From Cristatella mucedo (lineage: Eukaryota; Bryozoa; Phylactolaemata; Cristatellidae), in contig WPIO01000146.1 in assembly GCA_009760855.2 (NCBI GenBank), positions 558,001 to 622,000 of the forward strand: a stretch of 64,000 bases of DNA. Direction: 5' to 3'. Below, piece by piece: positions 1-9,462 of the stretch (position 1 is its first letter; every line of letters begins with the position of its first letter). The translations under genes were made by a program, and so were the position numbers. The notes below the pieces were generated by a model, which was not told where the DNA came from, searched no databases, and saw nothing but the letters and a program-made list of their open reading frames with translations.

Positions 1-110
1 GAGATCAAGGACATCCTAAGATAACATGAATTTCGTTTCCATTTGCAGCGGGTGTAAAACTCCCAGAGAGAGATTGAGTTCTCTGGGGGAAAAACAGCTA
101 AACAGGAGTT
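1..110 (+). mobile_element. LINE A 3' end, truncated by window edge
   Basis: The block AGAGAGAGATTGAGTTCTCT at 64-83, preceded by a CATTTGCAGC-like stretch, is the LINE A 3' end seen in better copies (8835-8910, 10940-11025). The usual GGGCGCTTTATC and (ATT)n tail are missing or mutated after about 90, so this is an old copy. Confidence 0.6.
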
Positions 111-132
111 ACAGTCAAACCTCTCTATATGT

Positions 133-135
<3 letters not shown>

Positions 136-193
<58 letters not shown>
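136..193. repeat. (CT)n microsatellite
   Basis: Uninterrupted CT dinucleotides for about 58 bp. The Ser/Leu-rich reading frames through it are a by-product of the repeat. Confidence 0.97.
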
Positions 194-196
<3 letters not shown>

Positions 197-249
197 AAAA
201 CACCCTCACTTATACTTTTCAAATGGATTATAGTTTTCTAGGCTTCATC

Positions 250-1059
250 CATAACCTCTTCTGAGATGTGCTAGCATTACGTGACTTTTAACTTAAACTT
301 ACATGGAGGTTTAGTTTTTCATAAATGACGGTGAAAGCGGATTTGAGCCTTAGCATAAATACTTAGCCTGTGTTACTGGTTCGATCTATAAACTATGCTA
401 TTAAGTGCACGAAATTATTTTCTTTTAAATGTTGAGAGTTTTTTGAGACCAGCGTCCATCCAAGCCTGGTCCCGGTTGGCCCGTAACTAGAATCTGCCGG
501 TATAGCAAGCTTAAGCTGAGGCTGCTCTGTTCAGCGGCTATTGCCCGTCTAGACTCGTAGGTTTCCACTTATCCGCCACTGACCCTCCTCCAGATATTTC
601 TTACTCGAGTCTTGAATTTTAAGTAGGCCATTTCGTGATTTGTTCATTGAATCTAAAGACTTTTGGTTGCTTGGATGTCTGCTGAGAGAGAGTCATGCTA
701 GTTGCAGACGCAGTAAATAGGAACTTTTCTCCACAGATGAACCGAATTTATTAGTAAAATAACGAAAGTGTGTAAATTGTGTATTAAGACTTTAAAAGAA
801 AACTTAATTGTGCATCTACTTCCAGATTCATAGCCTAAATCAGGCAGCACTCGCACTCCATATGTGCAGCATTTGACCTAATCAGTGCATCGACTTTCTA
901 TTCTGGTTGGTTATCACCAGAACTGACAGAACATGGCCAAATCAACCTCACCTGAGGCGTTGAAAAGCCTCGGCAAAATTTTTCGAGGCGTTTTACACCA
1001 CCGCTTCCGGGCCTCTGGCATTGGCAACGAGGAATGGTCAACTTTACTAAGTTATTATG
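250..1059. other. Unassigned intergenic or intronic stretch
   Basis: I see no family match. The only item is a 48-codon ATG-to-TAA frame at 933-1079 (+) starting MAKSTSPEALKSLGK, with an in-frame stop two codons upstream and no good splice donor. It is too short to call a gene. Confidence 0.5.
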
Positions 1060-1211
1060 CAATTCATTTATGCATATAATTTATTTATATTGCGCCCTAA
1101 GAGGACTTAATCTCTATTCAGGCGCTTTACATATGCCACCGGGCCCGAGCCGTGACCTCGGCCGAACCTTGGTCGGGGTGAGCACCTTAACCACTGGGCC
1201 AAAACCGCTTA
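1060..1211 (-). mobile_element. SINE1, tRNA-derived, LINE A-like tail
   Basis: Read on the minus strand it starts TTTTGGCCCAGTGGTTAAGG (A box) and continues to GGCTCGGGCCC (degenerate B box). It then has AAGCGCCTGAATAGAGATTA, GTCCTCTTAGGGCGC and an A/T-rich tail. Pol III box spacing is that of a tRNA head. The 3' third is the LINE A 3' end, which suggests LINE A machinery moves it. Confidence 0.8.
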
Positions 1212-1436
1212 TTGCTTTGTTCTCCATACGATAAGTCATATGCGGCTCATCATAGTTATAACGACAAAATAGCGATAAAACGGCTTTTCGTACCAGCGAC
1301 AGAACTAACTTAACACCAAGATAGACCACTGTTTTACCACCTTGTAAACTGAACCTCCGTATTGGCATAAAAGTCATTCGAGTGAGTGTAGACTATTGAA
1401 ATATTTAACTGAACTCAAAGCCAAACGTAAAGTAAA

Positions 1437-1612
1437 GATTGGAAGTTAATGGATCACACGGCATCATTTAGATGGCCACAGAAGACCCCTAGCAGCAATA
1501 ATCCTGCTTGAAGTGGGCGATATATGATGGTCTGCTGCAATACTTGAACCCGCAATCTGGCTCGTGAAGTAGAAGCACCATACTCGTGAGCTTAGACCCA
1601 AATGCGAGTTAT
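1437..1612 (-). mobile_element. SINE2, tRNA-derived, degenerate copy
   Basis: On the minus strand an A-box-like ACGAGTATGGTGCTTC is followed by GCGGGTTCAAGTATTGCAGC (B box) and a body with a CACTTCAAGCAGGATTATTG motif. The body aligns with the copies at 14470-14640, 26020-26145 and 44757-44951. The ends are unclear. Confidence 0.55.
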
Positions 1613-1619
1613 TTCTTAG

Positions 1620-2917
1620 GATAGCAGCACAAGGCTACTTCATGAGAGCTAACTGTAAGTAACTTATTGTCAACCACTTTGCAACCTACACTGTACTCGT
1701 AAGGCTGGGGAAGATGATGGAATTGTAAAGACATTGTTAAGTCAAGACCTATACATTTTAATATTGAAGCAAAACTGTTGGCGTGAACTGCGTTAAAGTT
1801 CAGCCTCTTTTGGAATCCTGACAGCTTCTGTGGTTTGTATGGCGACAGGCTTAAATATGTAGCTCCTCGTTCTGTAATTGTAGCATATAGCAGGTAAAAT
1901 GCAACATGGCTAACTTATAGACGATTCTGCATCCGGTGCTCCCGTAATCTTCCAATGCGAAGGAAGATCTGTAGAAATTTCTCTTATCGTTGATGAACAC
2001 TCACCTAGCTTATACCGAGCTGACGACGACGAATAGTCTTGGTAATAATTTCAGTGTACGATATGATTTGCGTCCATATCCCTACGGCTCCAGATGGATA
2101 TGTGGTATACTAACGTTGAGACAGACAGGCGCATGGGATATTTAAAGCGACTAGTCTTAGGTAGTAGGCTACTATGCAGTCGTGGGGATTTGGCCTAGCG
2201 GCAGCATAATTTGCCTACGGTATCTAGCTAAGAATATACGGCAGAGCTGCCACGCCATCGCCATGTACGCAGCTTCAAGTCTGAGGGAAGCTGATCGGAA
2301 GTGTTGTTTACGGTCAATGACTTCTGGGATGAGGGGCTAATAGTACTCGTGCCATATATCATTCCTTTTCTTATGCTTTCAGCTACATGCTACTCGGTGG
2401 GCATGGGTTGGTGAAACGTTCTGGGATTTGTTGCTTTAACGTTGGTGGACAAAAAATAATTTTTGTATTGACCATATATTTCGTAAAGCCTGTTTTGTCT
2501 CAGTGCTTACAACTTGCTGCAAGAAAATTTACAACCAAGACCTGGTGACAAAGAAGTTTTGATGCTTAGATAAGCGTAAAGCAATCACACAAGTCGGAGC
2601 TGATGATTATGTGAGCCCCTTTATTACAAGCCTTCACGCACGATTTCGTCTCCACAACAGCCTAAATGAATGTGAGTCATCGCCCGTCCGACTCCAAGTC
2701 AAAAAGCAGGCTTGGCCTAGCCGGCTGACCCCCAGCTGGCCGTATCACATACGCCTAAAAATGTTACGCGCGTTACCTAACAGCCGAAGCTAATATATAG
2801 CTGACGATAGTGCGATTTATACATGCCAAAACTGACAACAGTAGAGAGCGAATACCAACAGAAGTGAGCTTACCAGACGATTGACCATCGTTGTACGACA
2901 GTGGCTCCGGCTCCGAC
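1620..2917. other. Unassigned stretch, possible LTR1 internal remnant at its end
   Basis: No recognised gene or repeat in 1620-2770. On the minus strand 2773-2917 directly follows LTR1. It stays open with the LTR frame and shares a GCCGGAGCCACTG-like stretch with the sequence below the LTR1 copy at 57178. It may therefore be internal LTR-element sequence. Confidence 0.4.
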
Positions 2918-3153
2918 TGTACTTGTGGAGTCTCGCAGAGACACAACTCGGACGTAAATGATAGACGAGACTTTATCTTTATTCCCTCAACGGGTACACA
3001 TATTGACACAGGCTGACTCACCGCAGTTGGGGGAGTGCATCTGTGGCGGGCCACATCCCTACATCAAAGGCCGGACGCTGCACCGAGTCAATTGCCCAAC
3101 CACCTGCTGCAGGTGGGGCCTACATGAGTGGCCGATGTGCTTCCCTATTTACA
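2918..3153 (-). mobile_element. LTR1 copy (LTR-retrotransposon LTR)
   Basis: On the minus strand it runs from TGTAAATAGGG to TACA and is 236 bp long. It contains a GGGAATAAAGA polyadenylation-type signal followed by AGTCTCGTC and CGAGACTCCACAAG. It aligns along its length with 43535-43775 (plus) and 57178-57401 (minus). TG...CA ends, the AATAAA position and recurrence support an LTR. No matching direct flank repeat was found, so it may be one end of a decayed element. Confidence 0.65.
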
Positions 3154-3669
3154 ATAGCTGAAGCAGCAGGCTCACATATCACGACATTCATCGCCTCTAG
3201 TAGTGTAGAATTAAGCACTGCTATCGGCCACCATTGGTTGCAACAGTTTTTAAGGACGAGGATACTGGGAAAGGTATCACTTTGTATATCGTGCCGAAGA
3301 TGTACCAGAGTCAGCAGCAGGAGCTAAGGCATGCATAAGTTGTATGAATTTTTAATTGAGCTAAGGATCGGCCGAATTGAGACTCCGGCGACAGGCAGTC
3401 AGGTAGCTACTGGTAGTTACAGGTAATCGGGAGAAAGCGTAATGGTTATTTATTCACTGGAGGGGATCAGTAATGAGTAAGGAGATGCTGCATTTTTTAC
3501 TGGATAGAGGCTAGCTTTTAAGGTGTCCTTGCTTGACCTTAGTTTGCCGTTGTCAATAGTTACGCTTTTAGCGGGCTGAAATTTTGTTTGAAATTGTGAA
3601 ATAATGTTGCAGTCATTATTAATTTTTCACAGTGATGAGGATCAATCGTATTTCCTCTTGTTATAATAG
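3154..3669. other. Unassigned stretch upstream of candidate exon
   Basis: No recognisable gene or repeat. The last 30 bases are T/C-rich (TTTCCTCTTGTTATAATAG) and look like the 3' splice site of the exon that follows. Confidence 0.5.
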
Positions 3670-3891
3670 ATGAAAACGTGCCCATGAAAGAAAATACACT
3701 GTATGAACCAACAAGTCTGCTTCCAATTCCCGAACACGAAGTTGATCCACTTGTCTCAACACATGAAAATGCATACGACTCGGTGAATTTTGTCGATCCA
3801 ACAGATCCAGATCCTAGTTTCACATCCGTCGATCTCGTCAGAGGACGCAACACTTACGTCAACATCGGTGCCTCGGAAATGCATAGTAATG
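3670..3891 (+). CDS. Candidate host exon: acidic tail with tyrosine motifs
   Basis: An open segment of 222 bp lies between an AG acceptor (3668-3669, after a pyrimidine-rich run) and a strong donor G|GTGAGT at 3892. It enters with a split codon and leaves in phase 1. The peptide is rich in D, E, P and S and includes LYEPTSLLPIPEHEVDP, ENAYDSVNF and NTYVNIG. YVNI fits the pYxN pattern bound by Grb2-type SH2 domains, which is established for receptor cytoplasmic tails. That this is a receptor or adaptor tail is my inference. No kinase or membrane segment is visible, no neighbouring exon was found, and the gene is not identified. The stop at 4002-4004 is reached only by reading through the donor. 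Confidence 0.5.
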
Positions 3892-4417
3892 GTGAGTTGA
3901 CTATTCGAAGGTATCTGAGTATTGCTCTCTTTGCTTTTTTGGAGCAATTTGAATCTCAAAAAATGCTTAAAGGAGTCTACCCTTTCACCTTGCCCGGAGA
4001 GTGACCAATCACTGATGACGGCGAAGAATTGACCAAGTTCTCTTCGTATGCGAGTTTCGGTAGAGCCGGTTATCTGACTCTGTTGCCGACTTGGCTGTAT
4101 TGCTAATATGCATCAGCTGTTTCCGGCCTTGGCCAGCACGGTGGCTGTTGTGTATTCGCCATTGTAGTTTAATGTTCTACCAACTGCATGTAAGCGATAA
4201 CATGCAAAACACCGAAACGGGCTGACAAAGACGTATATTTTCTGGCTCACAAAGACGCAACCGTCCTGCCCTACGCTGACGTTCGAACTGCTATTACTTT
4301 GTAGGCTGCGAATCGCCCTCATAAACCATTTTCCTATAAATCGGCATGGCACACCATCCAGCGGCAGCACCATAATTTTGCTGTTCCATAAATACAGCTT
4401 GGTCATAAACGGGCCGA
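3892..4417. other. Candidate intron start, otherwise unassigned
   Basis: Begins with the GTGAGT donor of the preceding exon. No repeat or coding signal recognised up to the LINE B tail. Confidence 0.4.
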
Positions 4418-4477
4418 AGGTGTAATGTAATGTATCTCCGTCTGTAACTCCATAAATTCATTAAGACCATGTGGGTG

Positions 4478-4927
4478 TTACTCAGGAGAGATTTTTATAG
4501 CACACTCACAGCCTAAGTGGCTTTCGGTACGCATTCGGTAGCCAAAAGACTTCGTCTCACGCAACAGAGAGCAAGTGGGAAGCATAGCAGAGTCAGGAGA
4601 GCAGTTGAGGTAGTGAGTAGCATAGAAGCAGGAGCTCAGGACCGCTGAAAAGGATGTGCCATAGTCGGCAGCAGGAGAGTAGTTGTCATTGCGTAAGAAT
4701 TGTGGAAGCGAGTTCCACAGTCTAGGACCTAACAAGCTAAAGCTTCTGTCGCCAACGGTCTTTAAGCGGAGGAATGGGACAGCTAATTTATTGTCAACAC
4801 AGGACCTGAGGGCGCGAACAGGCTGAAACTGATGCAGCAGTTCAGCTAGGTATGAAGGAGCCAAGCAGTGGCCGGCCTTGTGGGTCAGCATAAAAACTTT
4901 GTTCTGTATCCGTTGGTCAACCGGCAA
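4478..4927 (-). pseudogene. LINE B copy 1, C-terminal part of the ORF
   Basis: A frame of 149 codons starting PVDQRIQNKVFMLTHKAGH. It corresponds to the region after the reverse transcriptase thumb in the other LINE B copies, through RLWNSLPQFLRND. It then runs into 3' UTR sequence. It is out of frame with the palm segment at 5002-5742, so the ancestral protein is split here. Confidence 0.75.
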
Positions 4928-5001
4928 TCATCCTAGCTCTTTCAGCAAAGGAGACACGTGCTCAAACCGCTGGTACTTGAAAACTAGCCTTGCAGCTATG
5001 T

Positions 5002-5742
5002 TCATAGTCCGCAGCAGTGGCCTAATAGCTTTCTTTGGCAGCCCAGCCAAAAGGGAAATACAATAATCAAGCCGAGACAGACTAAGGAGCTAGTTAAATT
5101 TTTTACAAGCCACTGTGGAAGACAGCTGCTAATCTGGAATAGGGATCGGATGTGATGGCTAGCTGTAGAGGCAGTCTTCTGAATGAAGCTTTTGAAACTG
5201 AGGCAGCTGTCGAACACGACACCTAGATTACGAGCACGTGGTGAAGGTCGCACAATAGCATCGCCTATTAGAACAGCAAAGCCTTTTAATCCAGCCACAC
5301 GCTTAGGGTGTCCTATGAGCAGCAGTTCGGTTCTATCATCATTTAATTTCATGAAGTTCTCCGACATCCAGGATCGAATATTGGCAAGGCAAGCATTCAG
5401 TTTCTCTGTTGCCGCCGCAGATTCCGACGGTTTGAATGACAGATACAACTGAGTATCGTCAGCATAGAGGTGATATCCTATTCCATGGGCCTTAATCACT
5501 TTTCCCAGAGTTTGTGTATAAATGGAGAACAGCAAGGGACCGAGTACAGACCCTTGAGGGACTCCACAGGTGACCCTTCTCGTGTCTGAGACCTGAATCC
5601 CACACGACATGGATTGAAAACGATCAGACAAGTATGACTTAAACCACGCCAGTGCTTCGTCTGCCAAACCGATCGTTGTTCTCAATCGTTCAAGCAGAAC
5701 CTCTTGAATAATGGTGTCGAAGGCAACAGACAGATCCAGCAA
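5002..5742 (-). pseudogene. LINE B copy 1, reverse transcriptase palm and thumb
   Basis: A frame of 246 codons carries RT motif A (DLSVAFDT, residues 3-10), GVPQGSVLGP (about 60-69) and the catalytic YADD (93-96). A NDDRTELLLIG segment and the ARNLGVVFDSCLSF segment follow. Both catalytic aspartate positions are present, so the palm itself is not visibly mutated. The fingers are in another frame (5824-6165) after an AFDTIIQ region. The established role of this domain is target-primed reverse transcription of the element RNA. The fragment alone cannot do that. Confidence 0.88.
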
Positions 5743-5823
5743 AGCTAGGGCAGTGACATTCCCGTCGTCGTTGCCACGTAGAATGTCATTGTTAACACGG
5801 AGGAGAGCAGTTTCAGTAGAGTG

Positions 5824-6165
5824 CTACCTCTTGAACCCTGATTGAAACGTTTCTGACATTCCATTATTTTCAATATGTTCAACTAGCTGCTTAGCAACAA
5901 TTTTTTCAAGAATCTTTGATAAGAACGGAAGAAGGGAAACTGGACGATAGTTTGCTAGGACCTCAGTGTCTAATCCAGGCTTTCTAAGAATAGGTCTAAC
6001 GATTGCCGATTTGAAGGACTTGGGGACGACCCCTTTTCCCAAAGAAGCATTAAAAATCTTGGTTATGGCAGGGCTAAGTTGGTCTGCTAGTGAAGACCAC
6101 AGAGATGAAGGTATATGGTCTTCAGGAGACGAACTCTTTTTGCTTGACCTGATTAGAGTAGCCAA
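5824..6165 (-). pseudogene. LINE B copy 1, reverse transcriptase fingers
   Basis: A frame of 113 codons has SSKKSSSPEDHIPSSLW, FKSAIVRPILRKPG and [19 protein letters not shown]. This is the usual RT finger region (NYRPVS and SKILE motifs) of CR1/L2 elements. It ends in QSGFKR, where intact relatives continue QHSTETALLRV. Confidence 0.82.
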
Positions 6166-6540
6166 ATCGCATGCAGAAACCTCGGAGAATCTTGTAAGGA
6201 AGGTTACAGGTTGTGGAACCGCGATTGCTTTAGTCGGAGGGGCTTAATAGAGGCACGAATGTGCACAATTTTTTTAGTAAAAAAGGCTGAAAATATTTCG
6301 GCTTAGTCCTTAATATCTGGTGAGTCAGACCTCTCAGCATTGGCCAGTAAATGGTTTACTGTCTTAAAAACCTGTTTAGTGTCCGACTGGCAGGAATTCA
6401 GCTTTCTAATGAAAAAAGAAGCCCTGGTGTTTTAAGCTTTCGGTTATAAACTCGAAGGAAGTCTTTGTAATTGACTAGATCTGCCTCAGACCCCGATTTC
6501 TTGAAACGACGTTCAAGCCTGCGCTTAACCTGGTGCATCT

Positions 6541-6936
6541 TTAGGAGTTTTTTGTAAATTGAAAGGAATCTCTACGACTTTGAACACGGATAGAGCGAAC
6601 GGGAGCATGCTTGTCAAGAACACTCCTGAGTGTTATGTTCATAGCATCAGTGAGGGTATCGAGGCTGCCGGTCGGGTCTGAATGTAGATCAAGAAGACCT
6701 GCATCACAAACAGATTTCAAAAACTTGTCCATGTCAATGCTATGCAAGTTGCGCCGTTTGAAAAATTCGGCATTGCCCTGTACGTGCGAGGGAGCAGGAA
6801 CAGTGAACGAGACCGAACAATGATCTGAGAGGGTCAGTGGGCACACCACAAGGTAAGTGGGGAAGACATCCTTAGTAATCACGAGATCTAGAATGTGGCC
6901 ACTGACGTGGCTGCTATGACTAACGTGTTGGGCCAA
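6541..6936 (-). pseudogene. LINE B copy 1, end of endonuclease and linker
   Basis: A frame of 131 codons carries GHILDLVITKD and TLSDHCSVSF. These match the LDLVxT and SDH motifs that close the APE-type endonuclease domain. A basic linker follows (RSIRVQSRRD) towards the RT. Confidence 0.82.
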
Positions 6937-7035
6937 ACCAAAATTCCCCAGACAGTCAAGAAATGAGCGGACCTGGCTGTTACTAGGGTTGTCAACGTGA
7001 ATATTGAAGTCTCCTAAAATCAGTAACGGCCTTTC

Positions 7036-7296
7036 TCACACAAATATTTTAGCGAGGAACTCTGAAAACTCCTTTATAAACGAGTTTATACAGCCAGAGG
7101 TAGGCAGGTATATCACAACAGTGAGAGGCATTGTCTTTGATGAAGACCTGATTGCAACCGATTCAAACGATGACCCATGCGAGAAACTGCACACTTTATA
7201 GCAAAACGATTCGCGAACAACAATTGAAATGGACTGATAGAATGAGAACCCGGGTGGAATGGTCTCAGAAATACAGCTTCTGGAACAAGGCGTCAT
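7036..7296 (-). pseudogene. LINE B copy 1, endonuclease middle part
   Basis: A frame of 86 codons starting MTPCSRSCISETIPPGFSF aligns with the endonuclease of copy 2 (22057-22782). The KVGGGVAIF segment present there is missing here, which is a small internal deletion. The GDFN motif lies in another frame just downstream. Confidence 0.75.
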
Positions 7297-7332
7297 CCAA
7301 GTTTCGGTAAGCAGAAATGTATCTAACGAGCT

Positions 7333-7480
7333 GGTTTGGTCTAGCGGTTAAGGTGCTCGCCCCGACCAAGGTCTGACTGAGGTCGTGGGCTCGAGCACCG
7401 AGGCATATGTGAAGCGCCTGAATAGAGATTAGAGATTAAATTCTCTTGGGGCACTATATAAATGAATTGTATGTATTTTT
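7333..7480 (+). mobile_element. SINE1 fused to the 5' end of a LINE A copy
   Basis: The tRNA-like head begins GGTTTGGTCTAGCGGTTAAG (A box), with GGGCTCGAGCACC as B box. AAGCGCCTGAATAGAGATTA and a CTCTTGGGGCACTATATAAA tail follow. LINE A protein-coding sequence starts within a few bases of the SINE tail with no target sequence between. AGCT stands on both outer sides of the combined SINE-LINE unit (7329-7332 and 8911-8914). Confidence 0.85.
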
Positions 7481-8681
7481 GCTTAGGGTATACAACGACC
7501 TACTTAGGAATGCAGACATGGATAGAGTGTCTCTGCTTGTTTTGCTCGATCTTTCGGCAGCTTTTGACACCATCGATCACAAAGTTCTTCTAGAGCGCCT
7601 GTCATCTCACCTGGGCATCACTGGCACTGCTCTGCAGTGGTTCAGGTCCTATCTCAGTGGGAGACTCCAGAGTATTGACGTGAATGGACAAAGATCATCT
7701 GAGGTACCTCTGAAATATGGCGTACCTCAGGGCTCCGTGCTAGGTCCAGTACTTTTCACGGTTTATACTCTCCCTCTTGCTGATGTGATTGCCAAGCACA
7801 GTCTAGGCTTTCACGTCTATGCGGATGACACTCAGGTGTACCTTTGCTTTGATCCCTCCCAGCCTTCGAGCACCTCAAATTCTCTAAACTCACTTGCTGC
7901 ATGCATTGATGACATCCGCACATGGATGGCAGCAAATTTACCAAATGTAAACGATGACAAAACTAACTTACTAGTTATTGGCAAACCCAGTGTGATTAAG
8001 ACATTGGAAAGGCTGTCTCTCAAAATTGGCTCTGCCAGCATATCTCCTGTCGAATCAGCTCGAAATCTAGGTGTCATATTCCAAAGCGACCTCTCGTTAG
8101 ACGACTATATCAGCTCCACAGTCAAACCTGCCTATTTTCAGCTTCATAACATTGCTAAAATTCGGGCTTGTTTAGATAAAGATACCACATCTCAGTTGGT
8201 CCATGCATTCGTGACATCCCGTCTCGACTTCTGCAACTCACTGCTTACTGGCCTACCAGCATGTGCGATCAGGCGATTGCAGCTGGTGCTAAACTCTGCA
8301 GCTAGGCTTATCTGTCGTGAGCGGCCCAGTTGCCACATTACTCCACTTCTCACCGACCTGCACTGGCTACCAGTCAAGCAACGGATTGACTTCAAGGTTT
8401 TGTCGCTCACTTTTAGGTCCCTTCATTCTATGGCTCCAGCCTATCTCTCCGACATACTCCCCCATCAAGCCAAGCATCGTACCACCCACTTTTCGAAATC
8501 CAACAGTCTGGAAATATCTCGTACAGACCTTAAATCCTTTGGAGACCGTGCATTTAGTTCGTATGCTCCCAAAGCCTGGAACTCCCTCCCGACCTGCGTC
8601 AGAACATTCCCTGACCTGGCCACGTTTAAAAGGAACTTAAAAACACACCTATTTAGGACAGCATTTAGTGGGTCCCTGTGA
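7446..8681 (+). CDS. LINE A reverse transcriptase, 5'-truncated, open
   Basis: The longest coding frame in the window, 411 codons without a stop. The first dozen codons come from the SINE1 tail and there is no ATG at the start, so it is not expected to be translated as a gene. RT motif A DLSAAFDT is at about residues 35-42, GVPQGSVLGP at 92-101 and catalytic YADD at 125-128. The NDDKTNLLVIG block, SARNLGVIFQSDLSL and a C-terminal SYAPKAWNSLPTCVRT block follow. The endonuclease and the RT fingers are absent, because the copy was 5'-truncated on insertion. No RNase H domain follows, as expected for CR1/L2-type elements. The intact frame suggests a fairly recent insertion. Confidence 0.9.
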   Translation: MGHYINELYVFLLRVYNDLLRNADMDRVSLLVLLDLSAAFDTIDHKVLLERLSSHLGITGTALQWFRSYLSGRLQSIDVNGQRSSEVPLKYGVPQGSVLGPVLFTVYTLPLADVIAKHSLGFHVYADDTQVYLCFDPSQPSSTSNSLNSLAACIDDIRTWMAANLPNVNDDKTNLLVIGKPSVIKTLERLSLKIGSASISPVESARNLGVIFQSDLSLDDYISSTVKPAYFQLHNIAKIRACLDKDTTSQLVHAFVTSRLDFCNSLLTGLPACAIRRLQLVLNSAARLICRERPSCHITPLLTDLHWLPVKQRIDFKVLSLTFRSLHSMAPAYLSDILPHQAKHRTTHFSKSNSLEISRTDLKSFGDRAFSSYAPKAWNSLPTCVRTFPDLATFKRNLKTHLFRTAFSGSL

Positions 8682-8910
8682 TTCGTCCTTCACGTGCTTA
8701 TGCGTGCTGACACTGTGCATGCTGCCACTAACCACATTTACATGCTGACCCTGTGCATGTCACCCCTAACCATATTATTCCTTTTGTTTGTTTTTCAAGC
8801 ATGATTTTACTTACCATTCAGTTGCATTTCTCTTTGCAGCAAATGTAAAGCGCCTAGAAAGAGATTGAGTTCTCTGAGGGCGCTTTATCAAGTGCATTAT
8901 TATTATTATT
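7481..8910 (+). mobile_element. LINE A copy, 5'-truncated, inside LINE B copy 1
   Basis: Coding part to 8681, then a 3' UTR of about 230 bp. The UTR holds two diverged copies of a roughly 38-bp unit (GCTGACACTGTGCATGCTGC and GCTGACCCTGTGCATGTCAC). The AAGCGCCTAGAAAGAGATTG block and an (ATT)n tail follow, ending at 8910. The tail directly abuts LINE B endonuclease sequence. Confidence 0.92.
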
Positions 8911-9032
8911 AGCTTTTCCTGGACCACCTGATCGCGGATAAGTAACCCTTTGGTTTTAAGCGAGCGGACATTTAGTAGGCGGAATTTAAGAGGTTGTCCA
9001 ACAACTGGGCGACGGCGGCGATGAAGCGGCTT

Positions 9033-9353
9033 TTATTCTCCTCCGTTTGCGTCCGGCCCGGCGGACGCGGGCTCTTCAAATTTGAATTGGACCTTGGTAA
9101 CGGCCGTTAGACGACGTTTCACAACCTGCTGGGCTACGGCGGGTGGGCTACTACCGCAACAAGTACTATTCAGCGCTTTAAACTTACGAGTCGTAGGTGT
9201 GATAGCCGAGCTGTTGATACGGCGAACGCAGGATGCAGGTAGGTCCTCACGGACCCGCCGGAGAGGGCCCGCCGGTAGGTATCGACTAATGGCGACATCG
9301 CACCTTATGCTAAACAGGTCTTGTTGTGTATAGCATATCCGAGGACAGCTCAT
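9033..9353 (-). pseudogene. LINE B copy 1, N-terminal part of the ORF
   Basis: A frame of 106 codons starting MSCPRICYTQQDLFSIRCDV aligns with 22789-23013 plus the start of 22057-22782 in copy 2. It is likely the true start of the single LINE B ORF, because both copies share this ATG and the short 5' UTR ahead of it. It contains no recognised domain. It leads towards VTKVQFKFEEPASAGPD, just before the endonuclease. Confidence 0.72.
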
Positions 9354-9462
9354 AAATAGTCACAGCGAAGATATCAGGGGAATACCCAAAGGTATTACGG
9401 AGAAGTCAAGTAATGGTCCACACCAAGCTAGGAGTCGCCCGAGGCCGCTCTCTAGCGAGGGG

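Larger units (their letters stand above)
4418..9462 (-). mobile_element. LINE B copy 1, near full length, split by insertion
   Basis: A CR1/L2-group LINE read from 9462 down to a TAATGTAATGTA tail at 4418. The two parts, 8911-9462 and 4418-7332, join as one element of about 3.46 kb when the insert at 7333-8910 is removed. That length matches the uninterrupted copy at 19638-23124, and both stop being similar at the same 5' point (after TCTAGCGAGGGG or TTTAGCGATGGGG). The order is 5' UTR, N-terminal region, APE-type endonuclease, reverse transcriptase, C-terminal region, short 3' UTR and ATTAC-type tail. The reading frame is broken many times. Confidence 0.88.

Noticed and set aside
4011-4035. 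Hammerhead ribozyme core (CTGATGACGGCGAAG)
   Set aside because: Only the CTGA core is present; flanking stems and the GAAA element do not fit.
7329-7405. Functional tRNA gene
   Set aside because: The A and B boxes belong to a SINE head. Cloverleaf pairing is degenerate and the same sequence recurs with the SINE tail at other loci.
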